Origin: Ascarosepion bandense
Lineage: Eukaryota; Mollusca; Cephalopoda; Sepiida; Sepiidae
Direction of reading: 5' to 3'
Length of the DNA stretch: 64,000 nucleotides
Assembly: GCA_037127315.1 (NCBI GenBank)
Contig: JBBBDQ010001275.1
Span: 347,501 to 411,500, forward strand
How positions within the stretch are numbered: position 1 is the first letter of the stretch; every line of letters starts with the position of its first letter. Below the pieces are notes generated by a model. It had not been told where the DNA came from. It saw only the letters and a program-made list of their open reading frames with translations, and searched no databases. Made by a program: the position numbers and the translations under genes. Below are positions 43,301 to 54,850 of this stretch, piece by piece.

Positions 43301-43349
43301 CATTCAGTATCAAATGTATATCAAATATGGATCAGAATCTGACAGGATA

Positions 43350-43855
43350 ATTGGTTGGTTTTGTTTTTATGCCAAATCAACACCTCGGTGGGTCATTTAT
43401 TACCAACTAAATTGTTATTTATTTATTGCTGGTAATACCTTTTTTCTTTCAACAATTTATTGTTGTTTTGTAATATAAGTTTTCGTGTCTAGTAATACTT
43501 TTTTCTTTTTGAGTACCAAGATTTATTGGGATTTTGTTTTTAAGGGCAGGGTCCCCAAGTCCTATCTTGTTATATAACTCATAACTGGAGGGAAGGGACG
43601 GATTAATACCTTTCCCAAGGGTACCAGTGCTTAAGTGAATGCAGGGTATTCAACTGGAATTCAAACTTGGCTCACCGATTTCTCTTTCCGAGCCGATATC
43701 TACTGCATCTCAACGCACATCTTTCACTATACGCTTACAGCACCTGGTATTCCCAAGCAATCACCCATCTAAGTTTTGACCAGGCTCAACATTGCTTAAC
43801 TTCGATGATCGAGCAAGAACTGGTGTATTCATTGATATGGCTGTAAACCTCTTAC
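43350..43855 (-). repeat. composite 5S-tRNA SINE, copy 1
   Basis: On the minus strand: 5S-like head (complement of 43733-43850; AACATTGCTTAACTTCG on plus), a tRNA-like segment with a SINE A-related head, a body to about 43558, then a long tail ending GGTGTTGATTTGGCATAAAA near 43360. Same order as 56194-56694. Confidence 0.82.
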
Positions 43856-44465
43856 AGGATTAGAAATAAAAAAGAGGAAAATATTTCTCAATCTACCATG
43901 TTTCATTTTTATTAAAACTTCATCAGAGATTGAGAGAAAACAAGCAATGTCTTAACAATAATTGCTGAAAGATTCTATCACGCTTCAGATAAGAATGATG
44001 AAACTTAGGCTAGTGCTTTGGACACATCTTGAAGGCATTTGACAGCGCTTGGCATGCTGGCCTTTTGATATTTCTGGATTAATTTTTGATAGGATTCTAT
44101 CTTTTTGGGTTTTTTTTAATTAGAGGGATGATGATGAAAATTGTATCCCTGCTATGTTGACCTCACAGCAGTATAAAACCAAATCAATAAAGACTTCATC
44201 TTCTCATTCATTGAAAAATTAATTAATTATCTATCTAATAGAAGAAAAAAAAAATATTCTTTTTTATTTCAGACTACGGACAAAAGTTAAGTGTTTTTCC
44301 TCATATTGTATACACGTTATTCATCTTTCTACACAGACATTCTCTATCATTTTTTTATTTATATTACATTTTGTGAAATCATAATTCCAGCTTTAGTTTT
44401 TTGTCTTTGATCATTTTTGTTATCCTTGTATTTGACCCTGCAAGAGAACCATCCAGTACTGAAGT

Positions 44466-45006
44466 TTGAGTTTTGTTTAATGGCATATCAACACCTCTGT
44501 GGGTTATTTAAGACCAAAAAGGAGGACGTTTAAGATATTTTTCTAATTTTTGGTTATAGTGAAAAGGTTGATGTAATCAAATTTTAATATAAAAAATTTT
44601 CTTTTTTATCTTTTTTATTTTAGAAAACTGAAAATGTCTTCCAGTTTTGTATTAAAAAATGTTTTGCTGATAATTTTTTTCTGTTAAAAATGTGTTATGG
44701 TAATAATTTTTTCTTCCAAAATGTATTGTAGGTAACATTTTTTCTTCAAAAAGGTATATTTTTTTTTATAAAAGTCTATTTTTATGTATATATTTCTATA
44801 AAAGTGTATTTTTATACTTTCATAGTGTTTTGACTCCAGTTTGGGAATTAACTATTTTCCCATAGCTGGGACCCTAACAAGTGCTACCACTCTGGGTCAG
44901 GGTGGACCTGAGAAGAACAGCAATTAAGAGGTGATTCCATGCTCCTTACAACCTCCCAATCAGAGGCCTTGCTGCCAAATGCAGTTTATTGTCATGCCCA
45001 GGACCA
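44466..45006 (-). repeat. repeat family D, copy 2, with 12-bp target duplication
   Basis: Flanked by CAGTACTGAAGT at 44454-44465 and 45007-45018. The minus strand ends GGTGTTGATATGCCATTAAA, the shared LINE-like tail. No tRNA or 5S head recognised; origin of the body unknown. Confidence 0.82.
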
Positions 45007-45039
45007 CAGTACTGAAGTGGAAACAGGTACAACATTTTT

Positions 45040-46020
45040 TTTTACTTTTATTTTTATATTATATACTGTAACAATTAGTTCGTAACAATATATATATATA
45101 TATATACATGTCTTGATCCTTTGTCATTGCCACTCCTCTTTAGGCTAGTCTTGAATCCAAAACTGTTTATCTCCTAGACTGGTTGCCCGACTAAATTCCT
45201 GTCTACCCTACAATTTTACCCATAAGAAAATATATAGATTCATGTCTTTGAAAGAAAGACAGAAATCTTTCCCTAGGAAATACATGGAAAGAGAGAAAGT
45301 AGGAAAGATCGAGAGAGACACATACAGGGAGATAAGAAAACATAAGGAAGGAAGAGAGAATGAATGAAGTTTCTTAATGTGATATATACACCGAGTCAGA
45401 TAAAGACAGAGAAGAAAGTGAGAAAGAATTCTTTCTCATGAAATCAAACACACAAACTCAGGAAGGGTTGCCATGGTAAAAAAATTTCCTTAAATTTTTT
45501 TAGTTGTTTTGATAATGCTACCATGAGAAGAGTGAAATGTCAATAAGAAAATAAACAGAATTAAACTACTCACTTATGTTCACGTATTCCATATCAATCA
45601 TTTATCACAGAGGAAAAGATACAATAAGAAAAGCAGAAGTAGGGAATATAGAGAAAAAAAGAAAAAAAAAAGAAAAGATAAAGTTTTCTAAAATACTAAC
45701 TCCAAGGAAATAGGAAGATTGTGTAGTGTCAATCTGGTCAATCAAACACAGTCTCTCAGTTTTTAAAATCAACAAGAGAAAGGTTGACCTTCAACTGAAT
45801 GATAATTTCCATCTTGGGAGGTTAACTTACTGCTCGATTGGTCATCACAAGACATTTTTTTACAAGGCTCTGGAGCCACTCAAGGTAGAGGGATATATTA
45901 GGAGGTAATCTGTGCAGAAAGAATTGAAGGATAATGATAACCCTAGCCTTGAACAGGTTGAGATTGTTGTGTTCAAGGAAACATTCTCCTGGGAATCAGT
46001 TCCACAGAGCAGTGTTTTTT
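45040..46020. other. no recognised gene
   Basis: TA tract near 45088, then A/G-rich sequence (45280-45700) and no domain-bearing frame. Confidence 0.3.
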
Positions 46021-46023
46021 TTC

Positions 46024-46068
46024 ATGATCGCCCAAGCGTGTATCACGTATGGCACTTAACTGACTGAG
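46024..46068 (+). repeat. SINE A 3'-end fragment
   Basis: ATGATCGCCCAAGCGTGTAT and TGGCACTTAACTGACTGA only. Faces a minus-strand SINE A fragment and a full copy. Confidence 0.75.
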
Positions 46069-46434
46069 TTGCTAACCAAGGCTATAGAACCCAATCTGTC
46101 TTGCTATGCAATCCTTTTATCCATATCAGTCAGTTAATCACCATACATGATTCACTCTTGGGTGATCATGTCACTTTAAATCCATTACTAACTAGGCAGA
46201 AGTTTTCCCCACACTAAGTTGCCATTTCATTCTGTGGTAGACTGGTTGCCAACCAAGGCTAAAGTACCCAATCTGTCCTGTAATTTAACACCTAGTTGGA
46301 AGGAGAAGAGATGCATTAATACTTTTCCCAATGGTATTTGTGTGTAAGAGAATGCAATGAGTTCAACTGAAATTCGAACTCAGTTCTCGGATTTCTCATT
46401 CTGAGCCTATATCCAATGCGTCATAACACACGTC
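46069..46434 (-). repeat. SINE A copy plus extra central fragment
   Basis: 46069-46115 repeats the SINE A middle (GCTAACCAAGGCTATAGAACC); 46126-46434 is a complete diverged copy (CAGTCAGTTAATCACCATAC to CCAATGCGTCATAACACACG). Confidence 0.75.
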
Positions 46435-46539
46435 AACATTTCAAAATTTATGCCATTAAAACTAAAAAAAAAATGATAGTGAAAGAGAAAGACACGAAGG
46501 CAAAACGGAAAAGAAAAAATAAATTTAAGATTGATTTGT

Positions 46540-46906
46540 TTTCATGGGTTATCACTCTTTTGCAGGTTATTTAAAGTCAGAAAATATTGAAAGGTTTTTT
46601 TTGAGAAAAGGATTTACTGATACAAGTCTTACTGATTAACCCATAGCTGGAGGGAGAAGAGGTGCATTCATACCTTTCTCAAGGGAATTTTTGCGTAAGT
46701 AAATAAAATGAACCTAATATAAATTAGAACTCAGCTGTCCAAGTATCAATTTCAAACCATTATCCATTACACTACTCACGAATCCAAGGTTACAGTACTT
46801 TGTATTCCCAAGCAGTTACCCATTTAGGTTCTGACCAGGCTTCATATTGCTTAACATCGGTGATTGTGTGAGATTCAGTGTTTCAACATAATGTGGCTGT
46901 AAGCGG
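46540..46906 (-). repeat. composite 5S-tRNA SINE, copy 2 (diverged)
   Basis: 5S-like complement at 46788-46905 (GTATTCCCAAGCAGTTACCC, TTGCTTAACATCGGTGA), a tRNA-like segment at about 46690-46785, a body, and a tail near 46545-46580 (complement of the shared tail). An older copy of the composite. Confidence 0.7.
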
Positions 46907-47099
46907 TTTCAAAAAGAGAGATGAAAGACAGAGTGAAATAAAATAAAGAAAAAAGAGAGTGAAACAAAAGACAAAACCGAAGAGAGAGAAAGAGAAGAAT
47001 GAAAAACCACAGAGAGAAAAAGACGAAATGGGTGGGGTGGAGAGGAGAAGAGAAACTTCAACCAACATAAAGTATTGTTTCATTGTTCATTCCACCTCG

Positions 47100-47650
47100 T
47101 CAAGCAGGTCTTTGTCATTTTGCATCCAAGCAAACGTGTCACGATTGACAGTAATCCTTTTTTCTATCTGCAGCAGTTGCCACTAACTCCACCAATTCAG
47201 ACTGAAGACAATTCGAGACGTTAAGCTCCCATCAACATTAAAAACACCGACGTTACAGTTCAATCTTTGATGTATTTGGGTGCGGCTGGGGTGATATCTT
47301 AGCACAGACATAAATCGACAGCAAGAAATCAGAGAACTATTTATTTTCCATGATCCTCTAAGTCAAATTTGTTTGTGCACTTGTGTGCGTACGCACAGAA
47401 AAGAGCGTATTTTGTGGGTACATATATCGACCTGAAGAATTAAAAAAAAAACAACAGTCATATTTTAGAAGAAACCTGTTTATGGTTGGGAATGTTAATT
47501 TTTAGGTAAATGTACGTAAATCATCTGCTTTGAGATCTTGTTACTTTTTTGATGTTGTTACTTTTACACATTGAATTTCTAATCTAATCTTTTCATCTTT
47601 TCTACGAGCAGTACACAGAATTTGTTATATTTCTAAAATCAGATCTTAAT
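47100..47650. other. no recognised gene
   Basis: No domain or repeat family recognised. Confidence 0.3.
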
Positions 47651-47663
47651 TTCTGAATTTTTT

Positions 47664-48510
47664 TTATAATCATTTCACCCCAAGCAAGACAGAAATGCCA
47701 CTGGTGCACAGGGGGTTACAGCGAGAGAATCAAAATTGTACAAGGGATGTTGAAGAAAAGATTTTTGTTTGTTTGTTTCAAGGTTTAACAACATATCAAT
47801 CCTTATGGGATCATTTAAGGTCATAACAAATGATTTTGGGTAAGGTTATATTATTTTTACAGAATTTTGGAAGATGTCTTGCTTTTTAAACTTCTCCATT
47901 GCTTTCAAGTTGCATTACTTTCTAAATTTTTCCCCCTAGTGAGGGTCGGACTATTTTTGATCTTCTGATCTTTACTTAGATTATATTTTGTTGTATAGTT
48001 TTGTTTTTGAGGAAGGTTAAAATAGTATTAGAGTTTATTTTTTCGAAAAGATCTTTCAGATTGTTAACATTGTAGAGGGATTGCCAGGATTTATGTGAAG
48101 TCACTGTCGAAGAAAAGATAAGAGATGGATGAAAATCAATCAGATAAAAGATGACAATTGATACTGCATTTAAACTTTTGGAGATTGTAGCTATTAAGGA
48201 AGCAAGCAAATGGAAGTGAGTGCCACTAATGGGAAGTGTGAGAAAAGAAACTGTTAAAGTAGAAGAGAAAGTTATATTTAACTAGTTTGATGGTAACAGA
48301 TTGGGACCTTGATGCCAATCTAGTAGAACAAGTAAATGCATGTGATTGAAGCATCAGGCAAAAAAGCTTGTCAAAGAAGTTGCCAGGAAAATATTTGTAG
48401 AAAAGACAGAGAGAAGCAACATCACATTGGTGCGAAAGTGACTGAAAGCGGGCTGCCAAATTATGATTGACAAACCGCCTGCAGTCCCTTTCATGACACC
48501 TGGATTATAA
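47664..48510 (-). repeat. 5'-truncated Jockey-like LINE, interrupted
   Basis: 3' module at 47664-47730 (CATTTCACCCCAAGCAAGAC on plus); coding relics from 48100 to 48510 (QSLSHQCDVASLCLFYKYFP, SKSLNAVSIVIF). Split by 47763-48108. Confidence 0.8.
47763..48108 (-). mobile_element. LINE 3' fragment carrying the shared tail, with 11-bp target duplication
   Basis: GAAGAAAAGAT occurs at 47752-47762 and 48109-48119. On the minus strand the insert opens with codons SHKSWQSLYNVNNLKDLFEK, which look like the C-terminal end of another LINE ORF. The 3' UTR ends GATTGATATGTTG followed by a (CAAA)n tail. The final 40 bases align with the composite SINE tail. Confidence 0.7.
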
Positions 48511-48564
48511 GAAATACAAGATTAGGATCTTTTCTCTTATTTCACCCCAAATAATGTAAAGATC

Positions 48565-48910
48565 TTCTTCTTCTATGTGCCCTGTCCCTTCAAGACGTAG
48601 GCGATCATGGCCTTCTACGTTTCCCTATCCCTGGTGACTCTGAGCATGCCTTCTCTTGTTACACCATGCAATCCTCGTTCCGTCATCCACCTGATTAGGT
48701 CCTTCAAATATGTTATCTGTTGCTTTCCCCTGTCTCTTTTTCCCCTCTATCTGGCCTGTTAGTATCAGGTTCTCCAAGCCCTCCTTCCTCATTGATTGTC
48801 CCAGGAACTTCAGCTGTCTCTTCCTGATGCTCAGTATTAATTTCCTTTTTGCTTCCATCATTTCTAAGACCTCATCATTGCTCACATGCTCGATCCATGA
48901 TATTTGCAGA
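48565..48910 (-). pseudogene. RTE/L1-like LINE ORF2 C-terminus
   Basis: The minus strand encodes RISWIEHVSNDEVLEMMEAK-like sequence, LILSIRKRQLKFLGQSMRKE and LENLILTGQIEGKKRQGK, then the terminal peptide and a CTT/GAA-type tail at 48567. 5'-truncated. Confidence 0.78.
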
Positions 48911-49560
48911 AATCAAAGTTTGTTTTTTTTTATTAAATTTTGTAAGTGCCGGTGATAGTGAAACCATTTACAAAGAACTTTTTACAATTTGAAAAAAAAA
49001 GAAAGAACAATTTGTTTAGCTTGCCTTTGCAACAACTCTGACCCTCACAATGATGAATTATTAAAAATCAGGGAGTTATTCACATTTTCTAAGTGCGGGG
49101 GATATTCAAAGCACTTAAAGAATTTTTTACAATTTGAAAAAAAATTTAAACCTCTTTTTGGCTTGTTTATTAAGATGAGTACAACTGCAGACCCAACACT
49201 TAGAAACGGTGCACACAAGTTCTGACAACTGCGAAGGACAACTTAACCTGAGTGCAATGGAAGAGTGAATTTGTTGTGAATTGTAATAAATATAAATTCT
49301 TTTTATTTTGGGATGAATTAACAAATAAATCCAAGTGTTCATCCATTCATGCCTACTATAAAATCTGGTATTAATTATAAAATTTAAAATCGATCAATTA
49401 TAGGTTTCTACTTAAAATCTGATATAATTAAAATTTTAACATATTCATGCAAACCATCTAAAAAAATAAGACATCATGAGTAAGTGAAATGCTTTTTACA
49501 AAAAAGAAGAAGGTACATTAACCGCAATCGAATACATTAAATAACTAATAACCATTTTTT
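48911..49560. repeat. diverged 152-bp tandem pair, otherwise unassigned
   Basis: AAGTGCCGGTGATAGTGAAA...TTTTTACAATTTGAAAAAAA at 48944-49002 recurs as AAGTGCGGGGGATATTCAAA...TTTTTTACAATTTGAAAAAAA near 49092-49146. The rest shows nothing recognisable. Confidence 0.6.
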
Positions 49561-49569
49561 CTCGGTGAA

Positions 49570-49805
49570 ATTTGCATAAGCAGTCACCATATATTTTTCT
49601 AACTAGGAAGTAACTAAAACTTGACTTGTTTGGGTGAACAGTAGCTTCCAAAACTAAATCTTTGGAATCACTGTCTGAAATATTTTGCACATTCAAAAGC
49701 AACATTTTTATTGTAAAAGAAATTTGCATATGCAACCAAAATGATTTGCATACAAATCAGCCATTTCAGACGTGTTTGCATTTTCACTTCCGCTAATATG
49801 GCGCC
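49570..49805. promoter_or_regulatory. cluster of octamer motifs with ETS/YY1-like promoter words
   Basis: ATTTGCAT (POU octamer) at 49570-49577, 49722-49729 and 49744-49751, then CACTTCCG (ETS-like) at 49785 and ATATGGCGCC (YY1-like) at 49796. An ATG in the last word opens only seven codons (MAPAGNE). Purely motif-based. Confidence 0.25.
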
Positions 49806-50109
49806 TGCAGGGAACGAATAAAATGGGGCAAATTTTTCTTTTTTTTTCCTTTTTTTTTTCACAAACAAGAAAGGTCATTACTTGATTCTTCTACCCTGGA
49901 GCTGGAGGAGAAGTCATTGTTGCTGTTGTTGTTGTTGTTGTTCTTCTTCTTCTTCCCTTCACTCTGACTGCTTATGCCAGTAATAAGTGGGACTCAAAAC
50001 TAGAGATTAAGTGATAGCAAAACTCCTCAATAATCAAAAACTATTTTTACAATTTACAGTGCTCTTATAACTGTTGACAGGACAGTTACATTTATCTTTG
50101 TCAATATTA

Positions 50110-50600
50110 GTGAAATGAGGTATTGTAATTTAACTGTTGTCCTCATCTTTGTTGCCATATTCACTTACAACATCTGTCTATATTTCTGAGATGAGCTATT
50201 GTAATTATTTACACCATTTACACGGTTCAGACTGTTGTTCTCATCTTTGTTGCCATATTCATTTTCAATATTTGTCTATATTTATGAGATGAGGTATTGT
50301 AATTATTTAAAATATTGAAATCATTCAGACTGTTTTGTTGCCATATTTACAAAGTTTCAACCATTGTACGCTTGGACTTCTTTAGATGATTAGAATTTTC
50401 CAACTGAATCCTTCATTTCATTTACTTGAACAGATTGTTCTTTTCCCATGAGCAAATGTCTCTTGTAAATGTCTCCGTATCAGTTATCTCCCTTTCACCT
50501 AACTCTCTCATTTTTTTTTTTTTCACCTCTGCTGTAGCCAAGTATTGAACTCACAACTCTTTGGGTCAAGTCAGTCCTTAAAGACAAAATTCTGAACAAT
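50110..50600 (-). repeat. SINE C with 2-3 tail units
   Basis: On the minus strand: tRNA-like box B (GAGTTCAATACTTGG), CTACAGCAGAGGTG, body, AGCGTACAATGGTTGAAAC, then two to three copies of the 98-bp unit (50110-50345). Confidence 0.68.
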
Positions 50601-51245
50601 GTAATAGTGTAAATAATCACATTCATGTTCCAGGCCATTTTCTGTTCGGTGATAAGGTTAAGGTATATTTCTATGTTTTCACTGTCTTTCATATCAACTC
50701 TTTGTGTAAACTCGATCAAGAAATTCAACTCTCTGGCAGTGTTTATTTTTATTCTATTTATCTGTCCTTCTATATGGCAGTGAGAATCTACGATATCTTC
50801 AAAGATGAAGGAAAGACGCAAAGCAACAAAAATGTGGTTTCTGCAGAGAGTACCATGGACCAAGCATGTGAGCAACAACAACGTGTTAGAGAGGATGTAA
50901 ATGAAAAAGAAAACTTATTTTTATAGCGTCAGGAAAAAACAGCTGAAGTTTCTGGGATACTTAATGAGGATATAATCTTTTTTTTTTTTTGCACAAATTC
51001 TGATGTTAAGTGATATTTTACCTGTGCAGTGTTTATAGGTTCTTTACATTGATAAGATTCTCCTGAGTATTTTGACTGCTTCTACAATGAACAATTCTTG
51101 GGTTCTCTTATAAACAGGGGGGGGTTGCCAGGGATGCAGTGAATGTGCTTGTCTTTATCTCTAACCCAATCTTTGGCCCAATTATTATGGATGCAACAGT
51201 AATTTACAGGTGCCACTTTTTTGATTAAATGATCCACCTTTTTCT

Positions 51246-51335
51246 TCTTCTGCTACTACTACTGCTGCTACCACCACTACTACCAATACATCTACCACCA
51301 CTACTACAACCATTACTACTACCACCACCGCTACT
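51246..51335. repeat. (ACC/ACT)n trinucleotide repeat
   Basis: CTACTACTACTGCTGCTACC and similar degenerate trinucleotides. Confidence 0.9.
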
Positions 51336-51378
51336 CTAGCGGGATTGGCTAGCTAATAGTAATTAGGACAGTCGTATC

Positions 51379-51452
51379 CCTAGATATATGACATATCTGA
51401 GATAACGGTCAGATTGAGATCTTATAAGATTAAGTTCAAATGAGCACTTATC
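51379..51452. repeat. duplicated unit flanking a Helitron, left
   Basis: TAGATATATGACAT, TGAGATCTTATAAGATTAAG and TGAGCACTTATCAA recur at 52234-52292. Confidence 0.75.
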
Positions 51453-51721
51453 AATAATATTAAAAAATGGCGTCGCCGAACAAAACTATGTTGAACATGG
51501 AAACCCGGAGAAGGTTACAATTTGGTTGAAGTGTTTCGAGGCAATGGTCAGGATTCAAAAATTGAAGAATTGTATGAGGAGCCACAAGAATATAACAACT
51601 CAGAAGAAACAAGGAGCACATAGGAGTTTTCTGAGGAGCCAGAAAACGAAGGCTGAGAGACATATCAGGAAAGAATAAGGTCGAGATCTCCTATACAGAG
51701 AAATCCTCTTGAGACCAATAA

Positions 51722-52236
51722 ATTTTTTTTGTTGTAAACTGAATTTTGAAGGCTAAATAAGTCCTCTGAGTAAATAGTATCATGGCCGAGACTAAGAACT
51801 ACAATTATACCTACTTAGAGCCAAACTCAAAGCAAAAACTAAAATAAAAGAGCTGAAAAAAATACAGACATACAGGCAGATAAACACACACAAACATCTT
51901 GCCTTTTATATATATAGATATATATATATATATTATCGATTTTCTGCACTGTTGTAAGAACTGCAACCTTGAAACTTCTGAATATCATTTCTTATGTCCT
52001 TGTCTATGAGTGGATCAAATTTGATTAAAATCAGATCACTCCTTCTATAACCCGATTTCTTTCAATTATCGATTTTCGATATTTATCGGGGGTACCTCGA
52101 CACAAAACCTAGCTAAGAACACTCGCAAGTGCTTATAGTACAACTGTGTAAATTTTCAAGAAAATCGGTTCAGCCGTTTCAGAGTCTATAGGTAATGGAC
52201 ACACACACACAAAGTTCCATTTATAAATAAGTTTAG
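51722..52236 (-). mobile_element. Helitron H4, 3'-truncated
   Basis: Internal blocks shared with H1/H5 (TAAACTGAATTTTGAAGGCT, ATTATCGATTTTCTGCACT, AACCTAGCTAAGAACACTCG) up to the 5'-end words CCATTTATAAATAAGTTTAG. The hairpin and CTAG end are missing. Confidence 0.68.
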
Positions 52237-52299
52237 ATATATGACATAATTGAGATCTCACGAGATTAAGTTTGAATGAGCACTTATCAACGTCACAAC

Positions 52300-52660
52300 A
52301 ACTACTACTACCAATACTACCACCACAACCATTACTACAACTACTACCATTACCCCTATTACTACCACCACCACTACTACCATTACCCCTATTACTACCA
52401 CTACCACCATTCCCCCTATTACTACTACCACCACCACTACTACCATTACCCCTATTACTACTACCACCACCACTACTACCATTACCCCTATTACTACTAC
52501 CACCACCACTACTACTATTACCCGTATTACTACTACCACCACCACTACTACTATTACCTCCATTACTACTACTACCACCACCACCACCCCTATTACTACT
52601 ACTACCACCACCACCACTACCATTACCACTATTACTACTACCACCACCACCACTACTCCG
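52300..52660. repeat. 36-bp trinucleotide-built minisatellite
   Basis: Repeats of about 36 bp made of ATT-ACT-ACC-type triplets, each closing on ACCATTACCCCT. Translating the minus strand gives SSNRGNGSSGGG-type repeats, but the frame runs into Helitron sequence and is not a gene. Confidence 0.9.
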
Positions 52661-52699
52661 TTCTACTACTTGATTTTGGTTAGCTGTCTGATGCATTAA

Positions 52700-53260
52700 T
52701 TTCCCAACTCTTTCACACGAGACATAAAAAAAAAATAAAGATTCGAAAATATGGGAGAAGTGAAGTTTCATTAACAAAGTCTTTTTTGTAATTCTGATAA
52801 AACGTATTTTCTCTTTTTTCTAAATGTCTTTATCAGTAATGAACTTAAATTCTTACTAGTGCTCATACAAAGACGGAAATACTCCTTGTATTTAAATACA
52901 TATTCTTGGAAATTCTTTTTCCAAATCTTTATATTTGGAAAGGATGTCAAATTCTTTGGCTGAAAATGTTTTTATCATTAACTCAGATCATATCGATAAG
53001 ACAGCATTTATATCTTTGAAGTTTTTTATGATGATCTGGTCTGTTAGCTGGTATAGTGCGGTCGATATGAATGGTGAAGTCTCAAAGCAAAAAAATACCA
53101 TCACACTCTCAAACTGATATGTTTTTTTTTCTTTGAGATTGAGTTATAATGGTGTTATATTCCCCTAACGAAAGTACTACTCTTCCTTATCATGTCTGTT
53201 TCGGAATTTCTCTGATGATAATGTTGAGCAGCCTGATGTTAAATGATCAATAGTCTCTTC
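52700..53260. other. no recognised gene
   Basis: No domain or repeat recognised. Confidence 0.3.
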
Positions 53261-53261
53261 A

Positions 53262-53385
53262 GTATAACCAATGGGAGTAAATAGATTTGCCTATCATCTT
53301 GTTCACTCTTCCTCCCAAGATTTTGGACAGGAGTAGAAGTTTATTTCTTGTTTCCTGTTTAGGAATGGCTTTTTTGTTTTAATGT
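53262..53385 (+). repeat. Jockey-like LINE 5' UTR fragment
   Basis: CCAATGGGAGTAAATAG, TTGTTCACTCTTCCTCCC, GGACAGGAGTAGAAG and TTTCTTGTTTCCTGTTTAGG match the LINE 5' end. Confidence 0.6.
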
Positions 53386-53654
53386 CTACCGCAACACTAT
53401 GCTTCTTCTCTTAGTATTCACTAATAAATTTTGACCGCCTCATCTCTAGAATTAGCCGTAATCTTTTCTGCATAACTCCAAAAACTTCACTTCTTGCCTT
53501 TTCTTATGCTAATACAACACCGCACATTAATCCTCTAACTTCAGTGGCTCTTGGGCCTTGTATTGGGTGAAAATTAGTAAAAAAAAAATGTATAAAACCA
53601 ACTTCATTAGATCAACTCCATTCCTTGAATTTGTATTTTGTAATATCTTTTTGG

Positions 53655-53958
53655 ATGGGCATTGTGGTGTAGTGGATAACGAGTCAAACCAAGAGATAGG
53701 AGAGCTGAGTTCGAATTCCACTTGAATTTGTTGCATTCACTTACATGCAAATATTGGAAAAGATATTAATTTGCCACTTCTCTCTCTACCTATGGGTTAA
53801 ATAGTAGGACAGATTGGGTTCTACAGCTTTAATTGGCAACCTGCCTACTGCAGAAAGTAATTGCAACTTACTGCGGGAAAATCTTCTGCCGGTCAGTCAT
53901 ATCTCAACGGAACCATGATTGCCCAAATGTGTATCACTTATGGCACTTAACTGACTAA
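53655..53958 (+). repeat. SINE A
   Basis: GGGCATTGTGGTGTAGTGG head, GAGTTCGAATTCC perfect box B, 3' end TGGCACTTAACTGACTAAAT. Confidence 0.85.
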
Positions 53959-54368
53959 ATATCTTGTCAGAAGGTATTAAAGCTTGTGCTACTGGAATTA
54001 ACTCTTTGGTTTTTGGTTTTAACCAAAACCTCCCTTGCCACTCTAATGATGATGATGGTGAATGTGAAGATGATGATTATCATTGTCATTATTATTATTA
54101 TTGCTATTGTTAATAATTTTAGGTGAGAGAGCACCGTGCCCTCAAAAAGATCCTGGCTTAGAAATATACATTGTCAAATATACCTGTTATGAGAGCCAGT
54201 CTGGTAAGGGTATATCATGTGCTTAGTATGCCCTTATTATTATTAGTTTTAAGTCTGCTTGTTTGTATTACAAGCTGCCTCCAAGTTTTGACCTGCAACC
54301 TCAAGAGACTAAGTCAACACGTCATAATTATTAATACAGTTAGTTGAATATCTTAACATTCCTAGCAT

Positions 54369-54670
54369 CAGTCAGTCAGTTAAGTGTCATACATGATACA
54401 CTCTTGAGCAATCCTGTCTCAAAAGAGAGACAACTGAGCAGAGGAATTTTCTACAGTAGATTGCCATTACTGTCTCTGGTAGGCTGGTTGCCAACCAAGG
54501 CTATAGAACCTAATTTGCTCTTCTATTTGACCCATAGGCCAAGCGAGAACTGATAGATTAATATATTTCTCAAGGATATTTGCACATAAGTGAATGCAAC
54601 AAATTCAACAGGAATTCAGTCATGGCTCTCCAATTTCTCATTCAGAGCTGATATCTACTGCATCACAAAT
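54369..54670 (-). repeat. SINE A (diverged)
   Basis: GTCAGTCAGTTAAGTGTCAT at the left to GCTGATATCTACTGCATCAC at the right. Confidence 0.8.
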
Positions 54671-54850
54671 TTAGACCTTCATTAAAATCTTCACGTCTCT
54701 GCACGGGTAAAAATCTATGTACAGTTAAAACGTGTAATCAGATCAAATAGAGAGCCTGAAAAACTAAAATAGTCACAGATGTAAAAATCAGTAAAAATCA
54801 CAGAAGAATCTTTAAAATATGAAGAAAAAATAATTGTAAAAAAATTTTGG

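Noticed and set aside
46883..47083. Phe/Ser-rich membrane-like 66-codon frame
   Set aside because: Complement of a purine-rich GA tract; low complexity explains the hydrophobic composition.
52133..52777. 214-codon minus-strand frame rich in Ser-Gly-Asn repeats
   Set aside because: It is a translation of a trinucleotide minisatellite and runs into Helitron sequence. Other frames are equally open because of the triplet repeat.
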